Assembly: GCA_001972305.1 (NCBI GenBank) | Contig: BDDD01000174.1 | Span: 306,331-370,330, forward strand | Direction of reading: 5' to 3' | DNA from: Cephalotus follicularis | Taxonomy: Eukaryota; Streptophyta; Magnoliopsida; Oxalidales; Cephalotaceae | DNA length: 64,000 bases | Shown here: positions 33,138 through 45,197 of the stretch, piece by piece | Position numbering within the stretch: position 1 is the first letter of the stretch | Layout: the number at the start of each line of letters is the position of its first letter | Notes under the pieces: generated by a model | Database searches by the model: none | The model's input: the letters and a program-made list of their open reading frames with translations, nothing else | Told to the model about the DNA's origin: nothing | Translations under genes and position numbers: made by a program

Positions 33138-35716
33138 TGTCACACCCCGTTTCCACAGAACATAAACAGCATATAAAGTGGTACGGCAATCAACATATAA
33201 ATCCGGCTTATACAAAAATACCATAAATTTAAAACTTTTCATATCCATAACAACCTGCGGAAGCATCAAATGTAAGCCGAACACAACACGCATCCCATAC
33301 CACGTGATGTTTATAAATACCCCAACATGACTGTTGATCGCCCGAAACGGAGCGTGAAACAAAGTACAATACATCAATACGAGATAATAAAGTCAACCAT
33401 GTTACAATAATCCCAAATACAAATCATGATAAATGCTCAATATCTCAAAACATAAAAAGAGAGTATCCAAGACTTCTCTTTTAGGTCTCCGTGCATGCTC
33501 CAAATCAAGGCCACTCCATCAATCTGTTACAGTAGGGGTTAGCCTTTGTCCTCACTCGGCTAAGTGAATAAACTCATAAATACAGTTCAAGTCATATGAT
33601 AATGAGTGTCATGAATGAATGCATAATGATGCAGGGTGACATGAATTTTCCAAGTAATATATTTTTTTTCTTATAAAAATATATGTACACTCACGGTACA
33701 AGTATAACTCATAAGTTATATCATCACAAGCAAGAAATATGTTCCCAAAAAGGAACCAGACATTCCAAACGTCATGACCGTCGCCACCTCCTGGCCCCAA
33801 CGTCATGCACTCTTACTCCCCCTCCTGGGAGCAAGTCCAAAAAGTTGTTTAGCACGGCGAAAATATACTTTTTCGTTTCACAAGTTGTAATAAGTTACAA
33901 AACTTAAAACAATACATTTCTCTATCTTTGGAAATACTTCCCCAATCATTTCGAAAATATATATACATACATTTTCGCAAATCACATTTGGTTTCATAAT
34001 CAAACCTTTAAAACATGTCGTTGGAAATACGTCCCCATTTATCTCGAAAATATATAGTTTCAAATGTTGACAAATATACTTTTTCGTATGCAAATGATCA
34101 TAATGATCATGCAAGCTTTTCAAAATGGTTAACACTTTTAGAAAAGCAACCATAATGCAAATCACAGTAATAGTGCAAACATATGCTCAGAATGCATCTA
34201 GGTCCGTTCCTAAGGTCATTTTAGGTCTAACGGGTCCTATTCAAGCGAAATTCTATTGTCCAGGAGGAAAGACGTCGATGTCATTCCCAAAGACGTCGAT
34301 GTCTTTTAGCCTAAAGCGTCAATCCTAAGTACAATTATTTCCAGGCGTAACTGGAGAAAAGACGTCGACGTCTTTTACAAAGACGTCGATGTCTTTTTCA
34401 TACCAGAAAACATCAGTTGCGAGCCTTGATTTAAAAGGCTAAAACTTAACCTTCCAGTCCTTTATACAAACGGATCCCACTATATAAATGTGCAATACAT
34501 GCTACTGGTTAATATTAAAACAACCATAGCATCAACCCGAAACCAAACAAGTAATTCCAAGTGGCTATAATGGCCATCCAAAGTAACATCACAGTTCAAT
34601 GATTTCCCAGAAAAGGAGTCGACGTCTTCTACAAAGACGTCGATGTCTTCTGCAACACAGAACGGGTTTTTCACGTTTTTAACACGCCAGGCAATCATCA
34701 AGTCCATTACCACACACAATTCATGTAGTCTTACATGCAAGATCAACTTAGTGTATCACAGTGATACTACAACAAGTCCAGAATCTCAATTCCATCATTA
34801 ACATGCAATCCACCATGCTAAACATTAACTTAGAACTTAAAAAGTACATATAAATCCATCACTTCCCCTACCTTTGATTTCAAGTTAGAAATCGAAAGTC
34901 CACCTCTTTTAGTACTCCAACAGGTCACTTGAGTCCACAGGTATACTTTGGCAACTCCTTGGTTCGTCCTGGCAGTTGGTGTGCAAGCTCCAAGCTCCAA
35001 CAATGGCACATACACACTTTTTCTCTTTCCCTCTTCTCTCTTCTCTTCTGGTGTTATAAAACGAGAGAGATTGGTGGGGAGGAATATCCTTATGCAGATA
35101 GCTTACTCCTGCCCTTTTTCTTTTGTCATTACACAGGCCAACCCGAGATCTCTCCCATTTTCTCTCTTTCTGCACATTCTTTTTCATATTCAATTCTTCC
35201 TTTGCAGATTGCATATGGTAGGTGAGGATTCCTCTGCATGTTACATGTGAGGACATGTTCTGGGCATCCCTGGCAATACACAGACATGCTTAACACGTCG
35301 AATCGCACTCGAAAAGGCGGTAGGTAAGGTCCTTAAATAACCTTCCCCACATGTATTTCTGCCGACGAAGAACGTGCTGTCCATTCGTGACAAAGACGTC
35401 GACGTCTTCCCTTAGACGTCGATGTCTTTTCCAGTTGGTAAGAAGGTGTCAATGCTTACTCCCAAGGTCGACGTGCATGTCTCCTCCTTCACGTGTGCCC
35501 TGGCTTACAAAGGAGTCGACATCTTTTCAAAATACGTCGATGTCTTTCTCCCAGAATGTTGCCGTTTCAAGCTTAACATACACATTCCAATTCCAAGACC
35601 ATAATTAGGGTTTGTAAGCATCTTTTGAGGTTAAAACTCAACATTCTCGTTAAATCAAGTTCAATGATTACATCATAAATGGAAATATTACATTCAGGAA
35701 AATACCGAGCGTTACA
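33138..35716 (-). repeat. 5' LTR of element 6 with GACGTCGACGTC clusters
   Basis: On the plus strand TGTCACACCCCG to GAGCGTTACA, 2,579 bases. GACGTCGACGTC motifs form clusters at 34,268-34,400 (with the 20-base palindrome AAAAGACGTCGACGTCTTTT near 34,357), 34,614-34,655 and 35,393-35,555. TTCTGGG boxes lie next to several of them. No coding sequence; ORFs such as 34,909-35,256 are chance. Confidence 0.92.
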
Positions 35717-36741
35717 AGTCCTTTGATAGCATCAAAGATCTCATCTAACCTACCCCTCGGAAGATGGACATCCGGAACTTGAGGTTTGATTTGCAGTGGT
35801 ACATTTTCAGCTTCTTCCCCCAACTCAGCTTCTCCTTCCTCTTCAACCACTAGATTGGAGTCCTCGTCCCTAAGAATCCACGTACCGAGTATATTGTGCT
35901 TTTTGATCCCCATTCTCCCAAGGGTTCCTTTCCCAAGCTTGTCAGCACTTTGGAGATCATGGTGTACTTCTCCAGTAAGGTCGATATTAAAAAAGTGGAG
36001 AATCTTGGTTATTATGTTGCTATAACCTAGTCTTGCGTTCTCTCTGTCGTGAATTGAATGCATATGATTGAGCATCAGGAAGAGAACATTGATTCTACGG
36101 CCTGTGATGAAGTGATACATTGTGTAGGCTTCCATATGGGTCACCTCATCGAACCCACCGGCTTTCGGTAGAATGTGCGTGCAAACCGCACGGTGTAGGA
36201 ATCTATAATGCAAAGGGAGATTCCTAGTATACATTCGCTGAACATGATCAGCGTTCTCACCAAATAACACACGCACACAGTCTTGTCTATCGAAATCTTC
36301 ACTAGTCACCCAAGACCGTTGATTCCAACCCATAGCACCACCGTTTGGTACATTCAAGATAGTGTTTAGTCTACTTAAGTCTAAGTCAATAGTCTTATTT
36401 TTGACCATAGTGGTTAAGCTATCCATAGAGCTACCACGTATGTGCGCATAGAACACTTTCATAAGTTCAGGATAACTAGGCAAATTTATAGAGAAAAATG
36501 GTTCTAAACCTTGAACCCTAATCCATTCAACAATAGGAAACCCTTCTCTAGAGCAAAAATCAAAATCTAAGACTTTGCCTACAAGTATTTTTCTATTGAA
36601 ATAGGCCTCAGGGTACCTAGGAAGAGATGGAATAGCCTCTGGTGTGGCAGATTGAGCAGCAATCCCCTTGCCCTTTTTCCCAGTTGATTTCTTCTTTGCC
36701 TTGGAGCCTTGGCCTGCCTCAAAATTCTTGGTTCTCTTCAT

Positions 36742-37145
36742 GATTGATGTTGTACGAAGGTTAATCTTTGATTTTCGACAAGAATCGCCCAGAAAATTGC
36801 CAGAGATGGAGTGTTTAGAAGTTAGGGTTTGTATTTGTGTGTGAAAAGGCGTGGCAGACGGCGCTTACTGTCTTAAAACGCGATCAAAGCGTCGACAGTT
36901 TGGGGTTAACCGTCGGCGCTTAGACCAATTTCCCCAATTTCGAACCCTCATTTTGCTTTAAAGCGCTGACGCTTTAAAAGCAACAGTCGGCGCTTTGTTC
37001 TGTTTTTCTGCAGTTTTTCCGTAAATGCGTGAGAATGAATGCAAATGATGCATAAATGAGAAAATAAGCATTTTGAGCAAGCATACATATTCACAACAAT
37101 CATAAAAACATGTTAATAACTCAATTTCAGACAAACCTAATTCCA
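36742..37145 (-). other. Spacer between pol and the envelope-like ORF of copia element 3
   Basis: Noncoding. Between about 36,860 and 37,000 it carries cggcgcttactg, aaagcgtcgacagttt, ccgtcggcgcttag and aaagcgctgacgcttta, the motif type of this element's LTRs. The spacer lies immediately upstream of the envelope-like ATG at 36,741, matching the arrangement in element 1 (14,630-15,149). Confidence 0.65.
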
Positions 37146-37756
37146 ATCTAAATTTTGAAAAGGTTTGTTCATCTAAAGGTTTTGTGAATGTGTCCGCGAC
37201 TTGTTCTTGGGTCGGAACGAAAACTAATTCGATATCACCCTTTTCTATGTGATGTTCTAGAGTGATGAACTGGGTTTTTCCCTAAGCATATTGCACTAGT
37301 GTTATCACACCTAATTGGCACATTCACAAAGTTAAACCCATAGTCAAGAAGTTGTTGTTTCATCCACATGATTTGTGCGCAACAACTACCTGCGGCAATA
37401 TATTCGGCTTCAGTAGTCGAAAGTGCTACCGAATTTTGTTTCTTGCTAAACCAAGAAATGAGCATATTGCCTAAGAATTTACATGTGCCACTTGTGCTCT
37501 TTCTATCCACTTTATATCCTCTGAAATCGGCATCGGAGTAAGTATGTAGGTCAAAGGATGATTTCCTAGGATACCGTAATCCTAAGGATGGTGTATATAC
37601 TAAATACTTAAAGATGCGTTTTACGGCATGCACATGCGATTCTTTTGGACATGCTTGAAATCTAGCACACAAGCATACACTAAACAAGATATCCGGCCTA
37701 CTTGCCGTTAAATAAAGCAACGATCCTATCATACTTCTATACAATTTTTGATCGAT
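37146..37756 (-). pseudogene. Copia element 3 RNase H domain
   Basis: LYRSMIGSLLYLTASRPDIL, YSDADFRGYKVDRKSTSGTC, ALSTTEAEYIAAGSC and CDNTSAICLGKNPVHHSRT are copia RNase H blocks with the catalytic Asp and Glu kept. The tail (KGDIELVFVPTQEQVAD, read to about 37,150) needs a frameshift near 37,250. Its upstream edge is the ambiguous base at 37,757, where RT should be. The domain is better preserved than in element 1. Confidence 0.85.
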
Positions 37757-37757
37757 N
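37757..37757. other. Ambiguous base (n) at the missing-RT junction
   Basis: This is the only non-ACGT base I noticed. It lies exactly where the integrase linker (TLKVVRG) is joined to the RNase H start (DQKLYRSM), with the roughly 0.9 kb RT missing. It may be an assembly join rather than a biological deletion. Confidence 0.8.
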
Positions 37758-39240
37758 TCCTCTTACCACCTTCAAGGTTTTGTCATGAAGAGCTTCTTGA
37801 TAGCTTTCTTGAGGGGTTTCTTCTATGGTGGACTCCTCCCTTTTGGCTTCATCTAGATTAAGCTTGTTAACACCATTCTCAATAAAATCTACACAATCAT
37901 CAACAATAACTTGTTTTGAAAGTTTAGGGTTAGATTCATCAAAAATAACATGCATAGATTCTTCAACTAATAAAGTTCTTTTATTAAAGCATCTATAAGC
38001 CCTACTATGAGAAGAATAACCAAGAAAAATACCTTCATCGACTTTGGAGTCGAATTTTCCAAGATGCTCTTTTCCATTATTGTGGATAAAGCACTTGCAA
38101 CCGAAGGTATGAAAATAACTAATGTTCGGCTTTCTCCCCCTCCATAACTCATATGGAGTGTTTTTGAGAATAGGCCTAATTGATATGCGATTTAAGATAT
38201 AACATAAAGTATTCATTGCTTCCGTCCAAAAATATTTTGGTAGATTATTTTCATTTAAAAGTGTTCTACACATTTCTTGTAATGTTCTATTCTTCCTTTC
38301 AACAACCCCATTTTGTTGAGGTGTTCTAGGAGTGGAGAACTCATGTATAAAACCATTTTCATTACAAAAGTTTTCAAACAATTAATTTTCAAATTCTTTT
38401 CCATGATCACTTCTAATTTTAGGAATTGAAGTGTCTTTTTCATTTTGAACGGTTTTGCAAAAGTTTGAAAATTCTTTAAAAGATTCACTTTTGTGGGCTA
38501 AGAAAATAGTCCATGTATATCTTGAATAATCGTCTACTATAACCATGGCATATGATATTCCTCCTAGGATTCTAACATCTATTGGTCCAAATAAGTCTAG
38601 ATGTAAAAGTTACAAAGGCTTAGTTGTAGATACAATGTTCTTGCTTTGAAATGAGGCTCTAGATTGTTTTCCATATTGGCATGCATCACAAACTCTATCC
38701 TTTTCAAAACTAATCTTAGGAAGTCCTTTAACTAGCTCATGTTTCAAAAGCTTTGAAATGGTTGACATACCTACATGACCTAATCTTCTATGCCATAGCC
38801 AACTATCATCATTCATAGATACTAAGCATTTAATGTTAATCAAATCATCTATGTCTACCACATATACATTTCCATGTCTATGTCCTATAAACTTTACTAG
38901 ATCATTATTTATATCTATCACTTTGCATAAGTCCTTTTCAAAAACGACTCTACAATCCTTGTCACATAATTACCTTATGCTCAATAGATTGTGCTTAAGT
39001 CCATCAATAAACAACACATTATGAATGGAAGTTTTAAGGTTACCTATGGAGCCAACACCTTTGATCTTCCCTTTTGCGTTGTCTCCAAAAGTTACTTCTC
39101 CTCCTTCCTTTGATTCATATTTGTAGAATAGACTCTTGTTGCCCGTCATATGCTTGGAGCATCCACTATCCAAGTACCATTGTGTCTTCTTGGACAATGC
39201 CTTCAAGCATACCTACAAACATAAATTTCAAATTTTCGTT
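37758..39240 (-). pseudogene. Copia element 3 protease and integrase
   Basis: Protease at 39,206-38,970 has the intact catalytic motif WYLDSGCSKHMTG and GGEVTFGDNAKGK. The pre-integrase zinc region at 38,921-38,610 has WLWHRRLGHVGMST and CDACQYGKQSR. The integrase core (about 38,600-38,380) includes DDYSRYTWT and RSDHGKEFEN. The C-terminal part (38,381-37,758) has EFSTPRTPQQNGVVERKNRT with the catalytic Glu, YFWTEAMNTLCYILNR and GIFLGYSSHSRAYRCFN. Stops or frameshifts near 38,970, 38,610 and 38,385 break it. The domain order is copia-type. It lost its link to gag through element 4. Confidence 0.85.
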
Positions 39241-39702
39241 TGAGGTACTGTTCACTGTTAAAAAGAATATGATGTTTTAAAATTTATAGTCGCAAGTGCA
39301 CGGATCATGCAGTAACGGGTCGAACGCAGGGAAACATAAACTTGTTAGAATTTATCCAACCTAGGCAAAGTATACCAAATTTGAGAGAAACTATTAAAAA
39401 CTACTCCTAATTATGCCAAAATAATTAAATAATTGAAAACAGGCAGGAAATAAATTAAATAAAATAACAGACTAAAATAAAATAACCGAAAATAACACGT
39501 GCAAATTAAAACTAATTAAAGCAATAAATAAAACTAAAGAAAATATATAATTAAAAAACGGTTTAGGGTATAGAAACTCACCGTAGATTGTATTGAACAA
39601 TTTCCATGTAATTGAATGATCATACCTTGGTAACCGCAGCTAGGTCTATACGGAGTGTGGCATTGCTGATAAGACGTATGAGTAGTCATGCTAGGTCTAT
39701 AC

Positions 39703-42398
39703 TCGACTGTCACAGGGGAACAGTCGACTGCCTGCTGCGTGTTGAGGACAGTCGACTGGCCCATGCATCCAGTCGACTGGAAATTCGACAGAACATGTGT
39801 CTATGCAGGTGTCAAACTGAGCTTAGGCGTGGCATGCTTAAGGACAGGTGTCGGGGGCATGAACAAACATCCATGACATGCAAAGATAACCATTGCATGT
39901 GCTCTACAATGCCAGACCTGCACCTGCAACATTGAAAGGAGAAATTAGCAAGAAACAAGTGCATGTGAGAGAGAAGGAAATGTGGGAAGAGTTAGAGCAA
40001 ATGATCTCTGGCAAATTCGTGGCTTATATCATATGAATGTGAGGGTATTGTGAGTGTTAGAAGCACTGTAAAAAGAGGGAATTGCTGGGGAATTGAAGGA
40101 GTGCATAAAGAATTGGAAATTGCATGCTTGAAGTTGGAGACTTGGAGAGTGAGTGAACAAGGAACTCAAGCTTGTGGCTCCTCCTGGTAAGTGCAATTCG
40201 AACCTTGTGTAATTTTAATCTGATGGTAAGGTATCTAGGAATGCTTAATCTTGTGTTACATGGGCTTGGTTAACATTTCTAAGATTGAATGGAATGGTGC
40301 TATGGTTCATAAGTATGAGAATGATTAATCTCCAACTGATTGAGGATTGTTGTTAGTTGCCATAACTACTGAATTCCTCATGAAAATGCATATACACCTA
40401 CTGTTCACTAAGAGAAATTGAATTGAGGTAGTTGATAAGTGCATAAGAGGTGGTAATAGGGAAGTTGAAATAAAGCTTAACGAATTATGACTTAAGCTAC
40501 CGATTGAAATGGTTGTGAGAATCACTGAATCTACTGTCACTGATTGCATGTATCCATAACATGCATGTATAGATTGGAACCTGCTAAGATTAAAGAATTG
40601 TTGGTGGAAAGCTTGGAAAGGCTTGGAAACTTTAAAGAGAAAGATCACACAATTGATCTTGGGATAGCAAATTGAGGTAGGGGTAGTGTTATGTTTTGGA
40701 AGATATGTTATTGCATTTCATGTATGTTAATTTCTACTTGCATTGAACTGAATTGGCATTGGATTGCACTACACTTTAACTGTTCTGCCTGCATTTCTGG
40801 GCAAAACCAGTCGACTGCCACCCAAAGCAGTAGACTACTCAACCCCAACAGCCGACTGGTTCTTGAAGGCAGTCGACTGTTCTGGGCTGGAACTGCATAA
40901 TAATCACTGAATTGCTACTGTTTCTGCATTGTTATGGATTGTGTGTGTTACCATGATAAGGTACATACTGTTTGAGGTTAGATAACATCATTACTACTGA
41001 TATTTCACTGATCGAACGAATTATGTGCTATATGCACAAATTATGGCTTAAAACACCATTTCAAGTGAATGCTATGATTTACTAAACTACTGTTTTAGTT
41101 TGATGTTACTGCATATATTACTTATGTAGTATACACATACTGGTTGATGTTATTAAACATCATTTCTACTGATATTTTAATGATTGATCGAACTAAATAC
41201 CATATGTATGAATTATGGTTTAAATACCCTTTCCAATGGAACTATTGATTTCAAAACTACTGTTTTGATTTATGTTACCGTATATACTACTTATATTAGT
41301 ATATGCATACTGTTTGGTGCTAATAACACCCCACTACTGATAATTTCAAAGATTGAAACCATTTATGGTCTTTGTACCAAAATGTCGATATTTACTATCG
41401 TTTCAAAAGAACGCTTATTGTTAAAAGAAACTACTGATTTTTCCTCCTACATGAGAGGATACTGTTTTGTTTCCTCACCTGGGAACCACTACTGTACTGA
41501 TATCGTTTCCCTCACTGAGATGTACGATTACTGAATGTTATATGTTTCTAAAGAAAACATTTTGATATTGCATATTATTTATATATGTAGTATTATTACT
41601 GATTGCACTGATTGAATTGATTGTCTATGCTACTGCCGTAATCGAGTGATGGCAGATGTCACTGATTACGGAGGTGATCCTTTGTGCCAGGAGTTGGCCA
41701 GGGTACCCACCATACTGATCTGCATTGCAGACCATGTACTGTTATATGCCCGTTAAATACCGGCAGCACTGTTGCCTTCTATCATCAGCGGAGTTGGGGT
41801 GATAGCTAGGTAGTTCGACGTAGGCTAGGGGTTAGCGACGTCTTGAGGCCACTACTCGTCTTCGGACAAACCACTGGACTGAATTGATTGTACCCTTGTG
41901 TCGTATCTTTGCATATGTACTATTTATGGCCACTTGGCATGATTGCTTATATATTGGCTCACTGAAATGATATTTTATATAATCTGTCATACATGCTGCA
42001 TTCATATATTCCTCTGCATACATTATCTTCCTGCTTAGCCAAGTGAGGACAATGGCTAACCCCCCTACAGTTTTAGATTAAGCGAAGACTTGGAGTTGCG
42101 GCTGAAGCTTGGAGAGCTTCTACTTTGTCGCTTTAAGGTTGTTATTTTCTTTATGTATTGTAATGTAATGAACGAATCATACCTCGTTATGTTGTTTCCT
42201 TATGTTAAGGATAATGTTGTTTTATACCCGCACGTAGTATGGGATGCGTGCGGATGGCTTGTAATTTTATATTCCAGCTTATTGACTGCTTCCGCATATT
42301 CTTTAATTACTGTTGAATGAAATGCTGGAATTTATGTTAATAATGATATCACCATATATGTTGTCTTATGGTAAGTGATTGAAAAACGGGGTGTGACA
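39703..42398 (+). repeat. 5' LTR of element 5, 5' end truncated
   Basis: Homologous to 7,915-10,609 and ends AACGGGGTGTGACA. The join to element 4 at 39,702/39,703 falls within the first CAGTCGACTG motif. The second cluster at 40,808-40,880 has four motifs, one mutated to CAGTAGACTA. No coding sequence. Confidence 0.88.
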
Positions 42399-42401
42399 AC
42401 A

Positions 42402-42412
42402 TGGTATCAGAG
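42402..42412 (+). other. Primer binding site of element 5
   Basis: TGGTATCAGAG three bases after the LTR end. Together with the gag ATG at 42,502 it sets the plus orientation. Confidence 0.92.
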
Positions 42413-42501
42413 CATATTCCATATATGCTAGCTGGGATAAGTTTCTCGGAAATTAAGTGAATTGTTTCCTGATGATTATGTCCTTCCGTATAGGAAACCG
42501 A

Positions 42502-43059
42502 ATGGACTTGCGAAGTGGTAGAAGAGTAAGGCGTAGGGCCGACGGAGGTGTCGATGCACCGCCAGTACCTGGAAATGATCCGATAGTGGAGGAAGGAATG
42601 AACATTCCCCCAGAACATGACGAGAGGAGTAACTTTGACCGCATGGCTGACCTCTTTCAACAACAGATTCAAGCCAACGCGGCAAATATGGAGCGGATGA
42701 CTTATTTTCTCCGACAACAGATGACTGCTAGTGCCGCTCACATGGGGGAAATGCAACGATTGTACGTTCAAGTGCAACAGGTTAGAAAATCTTTGGGACG
42801 GTCTAGGCAAGCTTCCAAACAGCCTCGACAGACTGCTACCCGAGATACCTCTTGTTCAATGACCCTCCTCCGATGCAATTTCTGTGGTCGTTCGAATCAT
42901 GAGGAGACTAAGTGCTGGAAGAAAACTGGGAAATGCCTGAGATATGGTTCATCGGATCATCGCATGAATGGATGTCCTTTAGTGAAAGCTCGACCCGGTA
43001 ATGATGGAGCTGGTAGGAGTGGCGCGGCTACCCAACCGCAAGGTGATACCGACAAATGA
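42502..43059 (+). pseudogene. Element 5 gag, capsid core deleted in frame
   Basis: Starts MDLRSGRRVRRRADGG. The helical N-terminal segment (about residues 35-92) resembles element 6. It then jumps in frame to a linker (VRKSLGRSRQASK) and zinc knuckles. The first is complete (CNFCGRSNHEETKC); the second has its second Cys replaced (CLRYGSSDHRMNGC). The capsid stretch NPPTFNGE to GLRPDIR found in element 6 is absent. The ORF is 186 codons to a stop at 43,059. Upstream codons from 42,457 are in frame but lie in the leader. Confidence 0.8.
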
Positions 43060-43329
43060 ATCATGCAAGGTAAAGTTATACTTGCCCAATAAGATATAAC
43101 TAATATGAGAAATATAAATGCTATTGTATCAATTGACCTTAGGGTCACATACGCACTCATTGCATCACGTTTCTGTATGACTTGCATAGTATCATAGTTT
43201 GTTTATATATGTAATGGGAGACGAATGGTCCAACTAGCGACTTTCTGCTGACCAATGCGAGAATGGATAATGGTGCGATCCCGATAGCGAGAGTTCAGTA
43301 TCGAAAGATGATCTGGGACTACTCCTATG

Positions 43330-45195
43330 TCCAGAGCACCGTATCGCATGGCTTCTGCTGAACAGGAAGAGTTGAAGGTTCGATTTCAGGATTACCTTGA
43401 TAAGGACCTTATCAGACCAAGTACATCACCGAGGGAAGCACCGATTCTGTTCGTGAAGGAAGGATGGATCGATGCAGCTATGCATTGATGACAGGTTTCT
43501 AAACCAAGTGACTGGGAAGAACAAGTATCCTCTGCCACATATTGAGGAATTGTTCGACCAATTGCAAGGCTCAACTGTATCCTCCGAACTTGACCTGAGA
43601 ACAGGTTACCATCGGTTGAGAATCCGAGAAGGTGATGTGGAGGAAACCACATTCGAACCAGACATGGGCACTACGAGCTGATACTGTCGTTGGGTTGACT
43701 AATGCACCTACAGCCTATATGTCTGATGAACAGAGTGTTCCAACCTTATCTTGATCAGTTCGTCGTGATATTTTAGATGACATTCTGATCTAACCAGAGA
43801 GCGTTGAGGAACACATGCAGTACTTGAAGATTGTATTGCGGATACTACGGGAGGAACGGTTGTACGCCAAATTCGGCAAGTACGAATTTTGGCAGGATCA
43901 TGTGATTTTCCCAAGTCACATAGTGTCAAGTGAATTATCGTCAGTAGATTCCTCAAGGATTGGAAGCATTGTTGATTGGCCCCAACTGAGGAGCGTTACG
44001 GAGGTTCGTAGCTCTTGGGATTGGCTGGCTACTATCAGAGATTCGTCAAGGAGTTCGAAACTTGCTACACCACTGACACAGTTGACTTAGAAGAAGTCCA
44101 GCTTGTGTGGAAGGACTTTTATGAAGTAAGTTCCAAGAATTGAAGAGTCGGTTGGTTCGGCTCCAGTGTTGGCATTACCGGTGGGTAATGAGGGTTTTAC
44201 TGTTTGCACTGATGCTTCTGGGAAAGAACTGGAATGCGTTCCTATGCAACCTGGTAGGGCGATTGCATACGCATCAAAGAAAGCTGAAGCCGTACAAGGA
44301 AAACTATCCCGTACACGATCTGGAACTAGCAGCCATAGTATTTGCCTTACAGAAATGGAGGCATTACCTCTATGGGGCTCAGTTTGAAATATTTACTGAC
44401 CACAAAAGCTTGAAATATTTGTTTTCCCAGAAGGAGCTTAACATGAGACAGAGGCGATGGGTGGAATTCTTCAATGACTACAATTGCAACATCCAGTACC
44501 ACCCGGGAAAGGCAAATGTAATGACCATTGCGCTAAGTTGCAAGGCAATGATTGCTGGAACAACGGGTTCACAGTGGAAATTACTGAAGGAGTTTCAGAG
44601 ATGGAATCCGTTCATGGTTTTCCGTGAAGTATTGCGACGAGCATGAGGGCACAATCGGAACTTCTGGAGCGTATTCTGATTGCTCAGTATAGCGACTCTG
44701 AATTGTGCAGTACCCGTGAGAACCGAAACTCTGAATCTGAGTTCTCCGTTCGTACCAATGACATATTGAGGTTCCGAGGAAGAATATGTGTTCCGGATAT
44801 CGATAACATCAAGGATGAGCTACTGCGACAAGCTCACCAGTCGAACTACAGTATCCACCCATGAAGTACCAAGATGTGGCATGACCTGGAAAAGAGTTCC
44901 TGGTGGAGCGGTAGGAAACGGGAAACTACTGAAGATGTAGCAAGATGTTGACCTGTCAGCGAGTGGAAGCTGAATATCAGAAATCTGATAGAATGCTACA
45001 ATCTTTGTCAGTGATTGAAAAGAAATGAAGTCATGTGACCACGGACTTTGTATCGGAATTGCCAAAGTGATAATGGATCGAATGGAAAAAGGGGTATCGA
45101 GGAACGAGACCATTTCGATGGTAAAGGTACTGAGACATTTCACGGAGCTGAGGAAGCTACGTAGGAACATGAGGACGAAATGATAGAGACATTCC
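43330..45195 (+). pseudogene. Element 5 pol remnant (RT, RNase H, integrase pieces)
   Basis: RT start APYRMASAEQEELK near 43,340; NKYPLPHIEELFDQLQG and DLRTGYHRLRI near 43,520-43,640; further RT in shifted frames to about 44,090. RNase H at 44,190-44,600 has [37 protein letters not shown] and YHPGKANV. The integrase N-terminus follows at 44,643-44,960 (LLRQAHQSNYSIHP, WWSGRKRE). The integrase core is gone: near 45,080 the sequence jumps to the pol end (RNETISMVKV), then to the LTR interior at about 45,198. Many frameshifts. Protease is not recognisable. Confidence 0.82.
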
Positions 45196-45197
45196 CT

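Larger units (their letters stand above)
29406..35716 (-). mobile_element. Gypsy element 6: young non-autonomous element, TSD AGTCC
   Basis: Complete ends with perfect AGTCC duplications (29,401-29,405 and 35,717-35,721). 5' LTR 33,138-35,716, PBS 33,123-33,133, one 813-codon ORF 33,032-30,591, polypurine tract 30,546-30,560, 3' LTR 29,406-30,545. The LTRs are near identical where both exist, so insertion was recent, but the 3' LTR lacks about 1.44 kb. It lies within the envelope-like ORF of element 3. Protease and RT are missing, so replication needs a partner in trans. Confidence 0.93.
29184..36741 (-). pseudogene. Envelope-like extra ORF of copia element 3, split by gypsy element 6
   Basis: ATG 36,741 opens a lysine-rich N-terminus (MKRTKNFEAGQ, KKKSTGKKGKG), then a globular region with FFSINLPSYPELMKVFYAHI, LLH-type blocks HRAVCTHILPKAGG and SNIITKILHFFNIDLTGEV, and an acidic linker. 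Element 6 splits it after DEIFDAIKG (35,722). The frame resumes at 29,405 with LQQNVEEMKMSLQSVRRQQ, a coiled-coil-like helix, and an acidic tail ending in a stop at 29,184. Apart from the insertion it is open for 413 codons, against the broken homologue in element 1. I see no signal peptide and no membrane helix, so the name envelope-like reflects position only. The basic N-terminus could be a nuclear or nucleic-acid-binding segment (inference). Confidence 0.7.

Noticed and set aside
36742..37145. Spacer as a solo LTR remnant
   Set aside because: No LTR ends or TSD; it sits at the same position as the motif-bearing spacer of element 1, so it belongs to the element.
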